A stretch of 64,000 bases of DNA from Azoamicus sp964498335 (GTDB lineage: Bacteria > Pseudomonadota > Gammaproteobacteria > UBA6186 > Azoamicaceae). Positions 43,509 to 53,800 of the stretch are shown here, in pieces. The stretch is taken from NCBI GenBank assembly GCA_964498335.1, contig CAZCGL010000001.1:62001-126000 (forward strand). Reading direction: 5' to 3'. A program made the translations under genes and the position numbers. The first letter of the stretch is position 1; each line of letters starts with the position of its first letter. Below the pieces are notes generated by a model. The model did no database searches and was not told the DNA's origin. It saw nothing but the letters and a program-made list of their open reading frames with translations.

Positions 43509-46500
43509 ATGATAAATACAGAAAACATGTTATTATCATACACAGAAAAAAAATGTCTGCGCGCAAATTTTGGCGAACATATAGAAAAATTAAAAATTCC
43601 AAAATTACATAACATTCAAATAAAATCGTATGAAAAATTCATTCAAGAAGATACTGAATTATATATTCAAAGAAAAAACATAGGATTAGAATACGTTTTA
43701 AAATCTATATTTCCAATACAAAGTAATAGTAAAAATTCAAAATTAGATTATATTAGTTATTCTATATCTAAACCATTATTTACAGCAGCAGAATGTAAAA
43801 TTAAAGGATTAACTTACGCCAGTCCATTAAAATTAAAATTAATCTTTACAAAAAACATAAATTCTAAAAAAGAAAAAATTAAACCACTAGAGCAAGATGT
43901 ATATATTTTAGATATGCCATTAATGACTCCAAAAGGAACATTTATAATAAATGGTACCGAAAGAGTAATAGTGTCACAACTACACAGATCTCCAGGATTA
44001 TTTTTCGAAATAGATAAAACTAAACAAAATATGTATACAAATAAAATATCATATATAGCTAAAATAATACCACATCGAGGCTCATGGTTAGATATAGAAA
44101 TAGATACTAAAAATTGCATTTTCGGACGTATAGATAAAAAAAGAAAATTCCCAATTACAATATTATTAAAAGCGCTAAATTTTAACACAGAAGATATAAT
44201 AAATATATTCGCAACTGAAAAAACTTTAATTGATACAGATTTTAAAAGCAATAATGACGACATCATAGAAAACAAAAACTATAAAAACTACATAATAAAT
44301 ACATTAAAACTAGAAAATATAAATAAACAAAACGACGCAATAATAGAACTATATAAAATAATAAGACCTGATGAACTAATAAGTAAAGATGCAGCAAAAC
44401 AAATGTTTGATACAATATTTTTTTCAAATCAAAAATATGATCTTTCAAAAATAGGTAGAATGAAAATAAATAAAAGAATAAATAATTTTAATTTTAAAGA
44501 ATCAGTTTTATGTAATAACGACATTATAGATATAATTAAAAAATTAATAGATATAAAAGAGGGAAAAGATCATATAGATGACATAGATCATCTAGGAAAC
44601 AGACGAGTTAGAAGCGTTGGTGAAATAATTGAAAACCAATTTAAAACAGGTTTTATAAAAATAGAAAAATCAATAAAAGAAAAATTAACATTAGCTGAAA
44701 ATGATAATTTATCTCCAAACGATATATTAAATGCCAAACCTATAGCAGCTATGATTAGAGATTTTTTTTGTACTAGTCAATTATCTCAATTTATGGATCA
44801 AATAAATCCATTATCAGAAATAACTCATAAAAGAAGAGTATCTGCTTTAGGACCAGGAGGATTAACAAGAGAAAGAGCTGGTTTTGAAGTAAGAGATGTA
44901 CATAATACACATTATGGTAGAATATGTCCAATAGAAACACCTGAAGGACCAAATATTGGTTTAATAAACTCATTAGCAATATACGCAAAAACAGATGAGT
45001 ACGGTTTCTTAGAAACTCCGTACATAAAAGTTGAAAATAAAAAAATAACAGATATAATAACATATTTATCAGCAATAGACGAAAGCGATTTTGTAATAGC
45101 TCAAGCTAATGCAAAAATAAATAAAAAAACCATGCTAATAGAAGAAGATCAAGTGTCTTGCAGATTCAAAAACGAATTTATAACAATAAATAGTAATAAA
45201 GTAGAATACATAGATATATCACCTAAACAGATAGTTTCTGTAGCAACAGCTTTAATTCCTTTTTTAGAACATGATGATGCAAATAGAGCTTTAATGGGAT
45301 CTAATATGCAAAGACAAGCTGTACCTTTACTAAAAGCTGAAAAACCATTAGTGGGTACAGGAATGGAAAAAATAGTAGCCTTAGATTCTGGAGCTACAAT
45401 AATGGCTAGAAGAGGCGGCGTTGTAGAAAAGGTAGATGCGTCCAGAATAATAATAAAAGCTAATAAAAATGAAATTAAAAATAATGATATAGGTGTTGAT
45501 ATTTATAATCTTATAAAATACTCTAGATCTAACCAAAATACATGTATTAATCAAAAGCCACTTGTAAAAAAAGGTGACATAATAAATAAAGATGACATAA
45601 TTGCGGATGGCCCAGCAACAGATTTAGGTGAATTAGCTCTAGGTCAAAATCTATTTGTAGCTTTTATGTCATGGAATGGATTTAATTTTGAAGACTCTAT
45701 AATTATTTCAGAGAATATAGTAAAAGAAAATAAATTAACTTCAATTCATATAGAAGAATTAATATGTATAGCGCGAGATCTAAAATTAGGACCAGAAGAA
45801 ATAACTTCAGATATTCCAAATATAAACAACACAGCGTTAACTAAATTAGATGAATGTGGAATAATATATTTAGGCTCTGAAGTAACATCTGGAGATATTT
45901 TAGTAGGTAAAGTAACAAAAAAGAGTGAAGTTCAATTAACTCCTGAAGAAAAATTATTACAAGCTATTTTTGGAGAAAAAGCGTCTGACGTTAAAGATTC
46001 TTCTCTAAAAGTACAACAAGGTGTTACCGGTACAGTAATAGATGTACAAATATTTACAAGAGATATATCTAAGAAAGACAAAAGAACATTAGAAATTGAA
46101 GAATTTAAACTTAAAAATATTAAAAAAGACTTATCTGATGAATTAGATATTCTAAGAAAAGATATTTTAAATGATTTAGAAAATCTTGTTTTAGAAAACA
46201 AAAAAACAACACAAAACACTTTACTAACATTAGATTTATTGATAAATACTCCAATAAAAGAAATAAGAAATATAAAAATTAAAAATAAAGAAATTAAAAA
46301 TAAAATAATAGATAAAAAAATACAATTAGATGACATATACCAAGAAAATAATCTAAAATTAAAAGAATTAGAAGAAAAGATTAAAAGAGGAGATGATTTA
46401 CCGCCAGGCATAATAAAAATGGTGAAAATTTCTATAGCCATAAAGAGAAGAATACAAGTAGGTGATAAATTATCTGGTCGTCATGGGAACAAAGGTGTGA

Positions 46501-47279
46501 TATCTACAATAGTACCTATAGAAGACATGCCTTACTTAAAAAATGGTAAAACAATAGATATCATATTAAATCCATTAGGTGTTCCATCGCGAATGAATGT
46601 TGGTCAAGTGCTAGAAACTCATTTAGGATGGGCTGCTAAAGAATTAGGTGAAAAATTAAAATTCATGAATATTAATGAAGCAAAACATTTTATAGAAAAA
46701 ATATATAATATAAAGAATAACAATATAGACATAGAATCATTTAGTGATGCTGAAATAAAAATACTAATTAAAAACTTATCAAACGGTATACCTATAGCCA
46801 CTCCTGTTTTTGATGGCATAAATGAAAAAGAAATTAAAAAATTATTAGAATTAGCAAATTTACCAAAAAATGGGAAAACAACACTATTTGACGGAAGAAC
46901 AAGCATGCCATTTGAAAATAAAATAACTGTAGGATATCAATATATAATGAAATTAAATCACTTAATAGATGATAAAATGCACGCTAGATCTACAGGTTCT
47001 TACAGCTTAGTTTCTCAACAACCATTAGGAGGTAAAGCACAATTTGGTGGACAAAGATTTGGAGAAATGGAAGTATGGGCATTAGAGGCATACGGCGCAG
47101 CATATACATTACAAGAAATGTTAACTATTAAATCTGATGATATTACTGGAAGAACAAAAATATATAAAAATTTAATAGACAATAATTTTCAATCAGAACC
47201 AGGCATACCAGAAGCCTTTAATGTGCTTTCAAAAGAAATTTTATCATTAGGACTGAATATAGAATTAGATAAAGAATAA
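43509..47279 (+). CDS. rpoB: RNA polymerase beta subunit
   Basis: RpoB forms one half of the polymerase active-site cleft. It has 1256 residues (E. coli 1342), shortened mainly in lineage-specific insertions. Highly conserved parts are intact: SQLSQFMDQINPLSEITHKR near residue 426, CPIETPEGPNIGLIN near 476, EDSIIISENIV near 730, KLSGRHGNKGVIS near 985 and GGKAQFGGQRFGEMEVWALEA near 1175. In the rifampicin region Ile replaces the first Asn of MDQNNP. Highly lysine rich between domains. It follows rplL after 25 bases. Confidence 0.99.
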   Translation: MINTENMLLSYTEKKCLRANFGEHIEKLKIPKLHNIQIKSYEKFIQEDTELYIQRKNIGLEYVLKSIFPIQSNSKNSKLDYISYSISKPLFTAAECKIKGLTYASPLKLKLIFTKNINSKKEKIKPLEQDVYILDMPLMTPKGTFIINGTERVIVSQLHRSPGLFFEIDKTKQNMYTNKISYIAKIIPHRGSWLDIEIDTKNCIFGRIDKKRKFPITILLKALNFNTEDIINIFATEKTLIDTDFKSNNDDIIENKNYKNYIINTLKLENINKQNDAIIELYKIIRPDELISKDAAKQMFDTIFFSNQKYDLSKIGRMKINKRINNFNFKESVLCNNDIIDIIKKLIDIKEGKDHIDDIDHLGNRRVRSVGEIIENQFKTGFIKIEKSIKEKLTLAENDNLSPNDILNAKPIAAMIRDFFCTSQLSQFMDQINPLSEITHKRRVSALGPGGLTRERAGFEVRDVHNTHYGRICPIETPEGPNIGLINSLAIYAKTDEYGFLETPYIKVENKKITDIITYLSAIDESDFVIAQANAKINKKTMLIEEDQVSCRFKNEFITINSNKVEYIDISPKQIVSVATALIPFLEHDDANRALMGSNMQRQAVPLLKAEKPLVGTGMEKIVALDSGATIMARRGGVVEKVDASRIIIKANKNEIKNNDIGVDIYNLIKYSRSNQNTCINQKPLVKKGDIINKDDIIADGPATDLGELALGQNLFVAFMSWNGFNFEDSIIISENIVKENKLTSIHIEELICIARDLKLGPEEITSDIPNINNTALTKLDECGIIYLGSEVTSGDILVGKVTKKSEVQLTPEEKLLQAIFGEKASDVKDSSLKVQQGVTGTVIDVQIFTRDISKKDKRTLEIEEFKLKNIKKDLSDELDILRKDILNDLENLVLENKKTTQNTLLTLDLLINTPIKEIRNIKIKNKEIKNKIIDKKIQLDDIYQENNLKLKELEEKIKRGDDLPPGIIKMVKISIAIKRRIQVGDKLSGRHGNKGVISTIVPIEDMPYLKNGKTIDIILNPLGVPSRMNVGQVLETHLGWAAKELGEKLKFMNINEAKHFIEKIYNIKNNNIDIESFSDAEIKILIKNLSNGIPIATPVFDGINEKEIKKLLELANLPKNGKTTLFDGRTSMPFENKITVGYQYIMKLNHLIDDKMHARSTGSYSLVSQQPLGGKAQFGGQRFGEMEVWALEAYGAAYTLQEMLTIKSDDITGRTKIYKNLIDNNFQSEPGIPEAFNVLSKEILSLGLNIELDKE

Positions 47280-47284
47280 TTTCC

Positions 47285-47289
47285 GGAGA
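47285..47289 (+). promoter_or_regulatory. Ribosome binding site that fixes the TTG start of rpoC
   Basis: GGAGA lies five bases before TTG at 47295. This supports the rare TTG start; the next in-frame Met is far into the protein. Confidence 0.7.
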
Positions 47290-47294
47290 AAAAA

Positions 47295-50200
47295 TTGAAA
47301 GACATAATAGATATAATTAAAAGAAACACGAATATAACTAACTTTAATTGCATAAAAATTGGACTCGCCTCTCCAGAACAAATTTTATCACGATCATATG
47401 GCGAAATAAAAAAACCTGAAACTATAAATTATAGAACTTTTAAACCAGAAAGAGATGGTCTATTTTGCGCAAAAATTTTTGGCCCAATAAAAGATTATGA
47501 ATGTTTATGTGGAAAATATAAAAAATTAAAACATAGAGGTATAATATGTGAAAAATGTGGAGTTGAAGTAACAGCAGCAGAAGTTAGAAGAAGTCGTATG
47601 GCAAGCATAACCTTAGCAACTCCTATAGCACATATATGGTTTTTAAAATCACTTCCATCAAAAATAGGGTTAATATTAGATATAAATTTAAAAGATGTTG
47701 AAAAAATATTATATTTTGAACAATATGTTGTAATAGATCCAGGATTAAGTCTATTAAAAAAAGGACAATTATTAACAGAAGATGAATATTCAGAAATAAT
47801 TAAACAATATGGTGATGAGATAATAGTAAAAATGGGGGCTGAAGCAATTCAGCTATTATTAAAAGATCTAAAATTACAAGAAGAAGTAGACAAAACAAAA
47901 GAAAAAATTAAAACAACAACATCTGATATAAAAATTAAAAAATTATCAAAAAGATTAAAAATACTAGAATTATTTATAAATTCAAATAACAAACCAGAAT
48001 GGATGATCTTAAATGTACTACCTGTACTACCACCTGATTTAAGACCATTAGTACCACTAGATGGAGGTAGATTCGCATCATCAGATTTAAATGATTTATA
48101 TCGAAGAGTAATAAATAGAAATAATAGATTAAAAAAATTAATAGATTTAAATGCACCAAACATTATAATAAAAAATGAAAAAAGAATGCTACAAGAAGCT
48201 ATAGATGCACTAATAGATAATGGCAGACGCGGAAAAGCAATAAATGGCGCAAATAAAAGACCATTGAAATCATTAGCAGATTTAATTAAAGGAAAACAAG
48301 GGCGATTTAGACAAAATTTATTAGGAAAAAGAGTTGATTACTCTGGAAGATCAGTAATAGTAGTTGGACCAAAATTAAAATTAAATCAATGCGGCTTACC
48401 AAGAAAAATGGCAATAGAACTATTTAAACCATTTATATTTGGAGAGTTAAAAAAGAGAAATATAACAACAACAATAAAAAGTTCTAAAAAAATGGTAGAA
48501 GAAGAAGGTTCTTACATTTGGGATATACTAAATGATATAGTTCAAGATCATCCTGTATTATTAAACAGAGCTCCAACATTACATAGATTAGGTATTCAAG
48601 CTTTTGAACCAATACTAATAGATGGTAAAGCAATACAACTACACCCACTAGTATGTACTGCTTTTAACGCAGATTTTGATGGTGATCAAATGGCTATACA
48701 TATACCATTAACAATAGAAGCACAATTAGAAGCTAGAATTCTAATGATGTCAACAAATAATATATTGTCTCCAGCAAATGGTGAACCAATAATACTTCCA
48801 TCACAAGATATAGTTTTAGGTTTATATTACTTATCTAAAGAAAAAAAGAATAATACTAATATAAAATTTTTTAAAAATATAGATGATGTAGAAAAAGCCT
48901 ACGAAAATATAAAAATATCATTACATGAAAAAATTAAATTAAAAGTAAATAATTCTTTTAAAGAAACAACTTGTGGAAGAGCTATTTTAAGCAGAATATT
49001 ACCACAAAATATTGATTTTGAATCAATAAATAAACTGATGACAAAAAAAGAAATATCAAAATTAATAAGTACTTGTTATAAAAAAAATAGCGTAAAAGAA
49101 ACTATAATTTTAGCTGATAATCTCATGCAAATAGGTTTTGAATATGCGACAAAATCAGGCATTTCAATTGGAATAGAAGATATAGATATACCTAAAGAAA
49201 AATATGAAATAATAAAACAAACAGAAGAACAAATATTAACAATAGAAGATGCATACGCAAATGGGTTAATAAATAAAGAAGATAGATATAATCAAATAAT
49301 AGACATGTGGTCAAGCGCAAACGATAAAATAACTAATTTTTTAATGAAAAATTTAGCATTCAATGAAAAAATGAATGAAGATGGAAAATCTATAATAGAA
49401 AACTCATTTAATCCAATATACATGATGGCGGAATCAGGTGCAAGAGGATCAATTAATCAAATAAGACAACTAGCAGGTATGCGAGGTTTAATGGCTAAAC
49501 CAGATGGATCAATAATTGAAACACCTATAACTGCAAATTTTAGAGAAGGATTAAATATATTACAATATTTTATTTCAACTCATGGCGCAAGAAAAGGTTT
49601 AGCAGATACTGCGTTAAAAACAGCTAATTCAGGTTATTTGACACGTAGGTTAGTAGACGTAGCACAAGATATTGTTATAACAAAAGAAGACTGCTATACA
49701 ACAGAAGGAATTATTGTAACTAATATAATAGAAGAAGGAACAATAATTGAAAATTTATCAAATAGAATAAAAGGAAGAATATTAAACGAAGATATCGTAA
49801 ATAAAAAAGATTGTATTATAATTAAAAATGGAACTTTACTAAATGATGATGAATTAAATTTAATAGAAAAATTAAATATTAAAAAAATAAAAGTACGATC
49901 AGTAATTAAATGTAAATTAAAACACGGTGTATGCGCAAAATGTTACGGAATAGATTTAACAACTAATAAATTAATAAATATAGGTGAAGCTGTTGGTGTA
50001 ATAGCTGCGCAATCAATTGGAGAGCCAGGAACTCAATTAACAATGAGAACTTTTCATATAGGTGGAGCAGCATCAAGAACTAGTATGAATAATCAAATAC
50101 AATGTAAAACTGACGGATTACTGGAATATAAAAATATAAAAACAATAACACATGAAAAAAGTAAAAATATAATATCCATTTCAAGATCTGGAAAAATAAT

Positions 50201-51353
50201 AATATTAGATAAAGAAAAAAAAGAATTAGAACAGTACAAAATACCATATGGAGCAATAATACATAAAAAAAATAACAATGAAATAAAAAAAGAAGAAATA
50301 ATAGCAACTTGGGACCCACATAACATTCCAATAATATCAGAAATAAATGGTATCATAAAATACATAAATTTAATAGAAGGTATAACAATTAAAAAAGAAT
50401 TAGATGAAATAACTGGTTTATCAAATATTATTATAATTGATTCAAATAAAAGTAATCAAAACATTAATAATATAAAACCATGCATAGAAATAATAAATAA
50501 AGACATAAATGAAGAAACTGACAATAAAATAACAAATTATTTTTTATCTCCAGGAACAATAATAAATGTAAGTAATCAACAAAGAATAAATATAGGAGAT
50601 ATCATAGCAAAAATACCAAAAGATACATCAAAAGTAAAAGATATAACAGGCGGTTTACCAAGAGTAGCTGATATATTTGAGGCAAGAAAACCTAAAGATC
50701 CAGCAATACTTGCAAGTAATACAGGTATAATAATTTTTGGAAAAGAAACAAAAGATAAAAATAGAATTTTAATAAAAGATGATTTAGGAAATTTTAATGA
50801 AATTTTAATTCCAAAATGGAAAAATGTTAATGTTTTTGAAAATGAAAATGTAATAAAAGGAGATATTATAGTAGAAGGTGAAAATAATTTGCATGATATT
50901 TTAAAATTATTAGGTGTAAATGAATTAACGGATCATATAAAAAAAGAAGTACAAGAAGTATATAGATTACAAGGTGTAAGAATAGACGATAAACATATAG
51001 AAGTAATAATTAAGCAAATGTTAAAGAAAGGGATAATAACAGATCCAGGTGATAGTAATTTATTAAAAGACGACCAAGAAAATATTTCATTAATAGAAAC
51101 AATAAATGAAAAATTAAAAAACGAAAATAAAAATGAAATAAAATATAACACAATATTATTAGGCATAACAAAAGCAGCTTTAACAACAGAATCATTTATT
51201 TCAGCAGCATCATTTCAAGAAACAACTAAAGTATTAACAGAAGCAGCAATAAGTGGAAAAAAAGATAAATTATTAGGCTTAAAAGAAAATGTAATAGTTG
51301 GAAAATTAATCCCAGCTGGCACTGGATTTCATAAAAAAATAAATATCATATGA
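47295..51353 (+). CDS. rpoC: RNA polymerase beta' subunit
   Basis: RpoC carries the catalytic magnesium. It has 1352 residues (E. coli 1407). The first zinc site is CLCGKYKKLKHRGIICEKCG near 70, the catalytic triad of Asp is in NADFDGDQMAIH near 454, the rudder and bridge-helix region includes GARGSINQIRQLAGMRGLMAKP near 712, and the second zinc site is CKLKHGVCAKCYG near 875. Translation starts at TTG with GGAGA ahead. The stop overlaps the perM start by 4 bases (ATGA), so a transporter is appended to the polymerase operon. Confidence 0.99.
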   Translation: MKDIIDIIKRNTNITNFNCIKIGLASPEQILSRSYGEIKKPETINYRTFKPERDGLFCAKIFGPIKDYECLCGKYKKLKHRGIICEKCGVEVTAAEVRRSRMASITLATPIAHIWFLKSLPSKIGLILDINLKDVEKILYFEQYVVIDPGLSLLKKGQLLTEDEYSEIIKQYGDEIIVKMGAEAIQLLLKDLKLQEEVDKTKEKIKTTTSDIKIKKLSKRLKILELFINSNNKPEWMILNVLPVLPPDLRPLVPLDGGRFASSDLNDLYRRVINRNNRLKKLIDLNAPNIIIKNEKRMLQEAIDALIDNGRRGKAINGANKRPLKSLADLIKGKQGRFRQNLLGKRVDYSGRSVIVVGPKLKLNQCGLPRKMAIELFKPFIFGELKKRNITTTIKSSKKMVEEEGSYIWDILNDIVQDHPVLLNRAPTLHRLGIQAFEPILIDGKAIQLHPLVCTAFNADFDGDQMAIHIPLTIEAQLEARILMMSTNNILSPANGEPIILPSQDIVLGLYYLSKEKKNNTNIKFFKNIDDVEKAYENIKISLHEKIKLKVNNSFKETTCGRAILSRILPQNIDFESINKLMTKKEISKLISTCYKKNSVKETIILADNLMQIGFEYATKSGISIGIEDIDIPKEKYEIIKQTEEQILTIEDAYANGLINKEDRYNQIIDMWSSANDKITNFLMKNLAFNEKMNEDGKSIIENSFNPIYMMAESGARGSINQIRQLAGMRGLMAKPDGSIIETPITANFREGLNILQYFISTHGARKGLADTALKTANSGYLTRRLVDVAQDIVITKEDCYTTEGIIVTNIIEEGTIIENLSNRIKGRILNEDIVNKKDCIIIKNGTLLNDDELNLIEKLNIKKIKVRSVIKCKLKHGVCAKCYGIDLTTNKLINIGEAVGVIAAQSIGEPGTQLTMRTFHIGGAASRTSMNNQIQCKTDGLLEYKNIKTITHEKSKNIISISRSGKIIILDKEKKELEQYKIPYGAIIHKKNNNEIKKEEIIATWDPHNIPIISEINGIIKYINLIEGITIKKELDEITGLSNIIIIDSNKSNQNINNIKPCIEIINKDINEETDNKITNYFLSPGTIINVSNQQRINIGDIIAKIPKDTSKVKDITGGLPRVADIFEARKPKDPAILASNTGIIIFGKETKDKNRILIKDDLGNFNEILIPKWKNVNVFENENVIKGDIIVEGENNLHDILKLLGVNELTDHIKKEVQEVYRLQGVRIDDKHIEVIIKQMLKKGIITDPGDSNLLKDDQENISLIETINEKLKNENKNEIKYNTILLGITKAALTTESFISAASFQETTKVLTEAAISGKKDKLLGLKENVIVGKLIPAGTGFHKKINII

Positions 51354-52363
51354 AAACCATAATAGAAAACATAAAATACAAAGAAATTTTTTCTTTAATA
51401 CTTTTTTTTTTAACAATATTTGTAATAATTAAAAGTTCTTTTTTTTTACCTATTATAATAAGTATCATAATAACATACTTTCTTTATAATATACAAACCT
51501 TATTAACTAAAATAAAAATTTCAAATTATATAGCTTTCATAGTAACATATTCACTTTTTTTAACTTTTTTTATATTAATATTAACAATAATATTACCAAT
51601 AATATTTAAGCAATTAGCTAATCTATTTGATGATTTACCAATAATACTTCAAAAAATAAAAATTTTAACTTATAAATACCCATCAATATTTTCTATAGAG
51701 CAAACAAATATATTATTTTCAAATATAACTACTTATGTTCAAAGTATAGGTAAAACATTAATAAGTGCATCATTAATTTCTATCGCTATTATAATAAAAT
51801 GGACAATATCAATATTCATAATTCCAATTTTAGTCTTATTTTTACTTAAAGATCATAAAAGAATACTAGAATGGTTTGATAAAATAATGCCTGAAAAAAT
51901 GCGTTTTTGGAAAAACATTTGGATAGAAATAAATAAACAAATAGAAAATTATATACGTGGAAAAATAATAGAAATAATAATAATAACTATTGCTAATTAT
52001 ATTTTATTTAAAATATATAAGATCTCATATGCTGATCTTTTATCATTAATGGTTGGCTTATCTGTAATAATACCATATATAGGTGCCATAATGATTTCTA
52101 TACCTGTTATATTAATAGCTGCTGTACAACTAGGTGTTTCTCAAGAATTTTTATATCTAACTTTAATTTACACTTTAATACAATTATTAGACGGTAACAT
52201 ACTAGTACCGCTTCTATTTTCAGAAGCGGTAAATTTGCATCCAATATCTATAATAATATCTGTAATAGTTTTTGGCGCAACTTTAAATATATATGGTGTT
52301 TTTTTTGCTATACCATTTGCTATAGTAATAAAAGCAATAATAAATATACATTTAAAGCATTAA
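51350..52363 (+). CDS. perM: AI-2E family transporter, PerM-like
   Basis: This is a 337-residue inner-membrane protein with about eight membrane helices. Family motifs are ILVLFLLKDHKRIL near residue 160, VGLSVIIPYIGAIM near 232 and LLDGNILVPLLFSEAVNLHP near 280, the last very similar to E. coli PerM. Members of this family have been linked to autoinducer export and Na+/H+ exchange; the substrate here is unknown. It is joined to rpoC by an ATGA overlap and ends one base from the nuoN stop. A perfect 10-bp hairpin lies inside its 3' part. Confidence 0.88.
   Translation: MKTIIENIKYKEIFSLILFFLTIFVIIKSSFFLPIIISIIITYFLYNIQTLLTKIKISNYIAFIVTYSLFLTFFILILTIILPIIFKQLANLFDDLPIILQKIKILTYKYPSIFSIEQTNILFSNITTYVQSIGKTLISASLISIAIIIKWTISIFIIPILVLFLLKDHKRILEWFDKIMPEKMRFWKNIWIEINKQIENYIRGKIIEIIIITIANYILFKIYKISYADLLSLMVGLSVIIPYIGAIMISIPVILIAAVQLGVSQEFLYLTLIYTLIQLLDGNILVPLLFSEAVNLHPISIIISVIVFGATLNIYGVFFAIPFAIVIKAIINIHLKH
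52206..52231. other. Perfect 10-bp G+C-rich hairpin inside perM
   Basis: TACCGCTTCT (52206-52215) and AGAAGCGGTA (52222-52231) are exact reverse complements around a 6-base loop, in the codons for VPLLFSEAV. Such a long, relatively G+C-rich perfect stem stands out in this sequence. It lies about 130 bases before the convergent perM/nuoN stops. No U run follows on either strand. Confidence 0.75.
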
Positions 52364-52364
52364 A

Positions 52365-53789
52365 TTAAAAAGAACAAAATTGTAAAAAATACGCTGGAAA
52401 AATACCAACATATAAAATTAAAAAACCATTAAGAAAAATCAACAAAAACGCAATATTAGATACACCTAATATTTCAATTTTTTCATCATTGGATTCACTA
52501 AAAAATATAGCTTTAATTATCTTTAAATAATAATAAGCACCTATAACAGACAACAATAAAATAAAAATTACTAACTCAACATAACCATAAGAAATTAAAT
52601 TTTTTAAAACAAAAAATTTAGCATAAAAACCAGCTGTTGGCGGAATACCTGCTAAAGAAAATAAAAATACAGACATAACAATACCAAAAACTGGATACGC
52701 AAGTCCTAACCCATTAAAATTAGAAATAAACTGAGCTTCTCTAAGTTTAGAACTTAACGCTATTATAACGCTAAAAACTCCAAGAGACGAAAAGACATAC
52801 ACAAAAATATAAAACATAGCTATAGAAAAATTATTAGAATTTGAACCAACAAAAGCAAAAAACACAAAACCTACATGAGCTATAGCTGAATACCCTAAAA
52901 GGCGCTTAATATTAGATTGTGTTAAAGCAAAAATGTTACCAACAAATAAAGACATAATACCGCTAATAATGCATAAAAACTCAATTTCATTACTAACATA
53001 AGAAAAAGTATCAGATAATAATCTATAAGCCATACCTAATGCTGCAATTTTTGGAACAGTACCTATAAAAAGCGTGACAGGAATAGGCGAACCTTCATAA
53101 ACATCAGGTACCCACATATGAAAAGGTACAGCTCCAAATTTAAAAACTAAACCAGAAAAAATAAAAACTAAACCATATAAAATTCCTATCTGAGAAAATA
53201 TATCACCTTCTGTAATCAAATAATTAATACCTTTTAATTCTATAAGCCCTGTAAGACCATAAATCATTGATACGCCAAATAAAAATAAACCAGAAGCTAT
53301 AGACCCCATCACAAAAAACTTCATAGAAGCTTCTGATGAAAGATAATTTTTATTCATAATAATCAAAGAATATAAGGGCAGGGATAATAATTCTAAACCT
53401 AAATAAAATGTTATAAAATCACCACTAGATATTAATATCATCATACCTAAAATAGACAACAAGCATAATACAAAATATTCACTCTTAAATAAATCTATAA
53501 AAGAAAGATATTTTTTAGAAAACAAAAATACAAAAAAAGCCATTAAAATTAATAAAAATTTTAATGCTATACTAAAAGAATCAAATATAAACGCACCATC
53601 AAATAAAACACATTTTGGAACTTTAATAGAATAACTTAAAATAAAAAGTATAAATAAAAAAGATGCTTGAGCTAAATAATAAATTATATATCGCCTGTTT
53701 TTAGAAACAAAAAGATCAAAAACTAAAATAAAACAAGCCATTAAAGAAATAACCAATTCTGGTAATATAAAAATAAGCACACTATACAT
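52365..53789 (-). CDS. nuoN: NADH-quinone oxidoreductase subunit N
   Basis: NuoN is one of the three antiporter-like, proton-pumping membrane subunits of complex I. It has 474 residues (E. coli 485) and about fourteen helices. The conserved channel motif is FKFGAVPFHMWVPDVYEGSP near 228, with the key Lys and helix-breaking Pro, then KRLLGYSAIAHVGF near 298 and LAGIPPTAGFYAKFFVL near 373. It is the last gene of the nuo operon, 11 bases after nuoM, and its stop is one base from that of perM. Confidence 0.97.
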   Translation of the reverse strand: MYSVLIFILPELVISLMACFILVFDLFVSKNRRYIIYYLAQASFLFILFILSYSIKVPKCVLFDGAFIFDSFSIALKFLLILMAFFVFLFSKKYLSFIDLFKSEYFVLCLLSILGMMILISSGDFITFYLGLELLSLPLYSLIIMNKNYLSSEASMKFFVMGSIASGLFLFGVSMIYGLTGLIELKGINYLITEGDIFSQIGILYGLVFIFSGLVFKFGAVPFHMWVPDVYEGSPIPVTLFIGTVPKIAALGMAYRLLSDTFSYVSNEIEFLCIISGIMSLFVGNIFALTQSNIKRLLGYSAIAHVGFVFFAFVGSNSNNFSIAMFYIFVYVFSSLGVFSVIIALSSKLREAQFISNFNGLGLAYPVFGIVMSVFLFSLAGIPPTAGFYAKFFVLKNLISYGYVELVIFILLLSVIGAYYYLKIIKAIFFSESNDEKIEILGVSNIAFLLIFLNGFLILYVGIFPAYFLQFCSF

Positions 53790-53800
53790 AAATCACCTAA

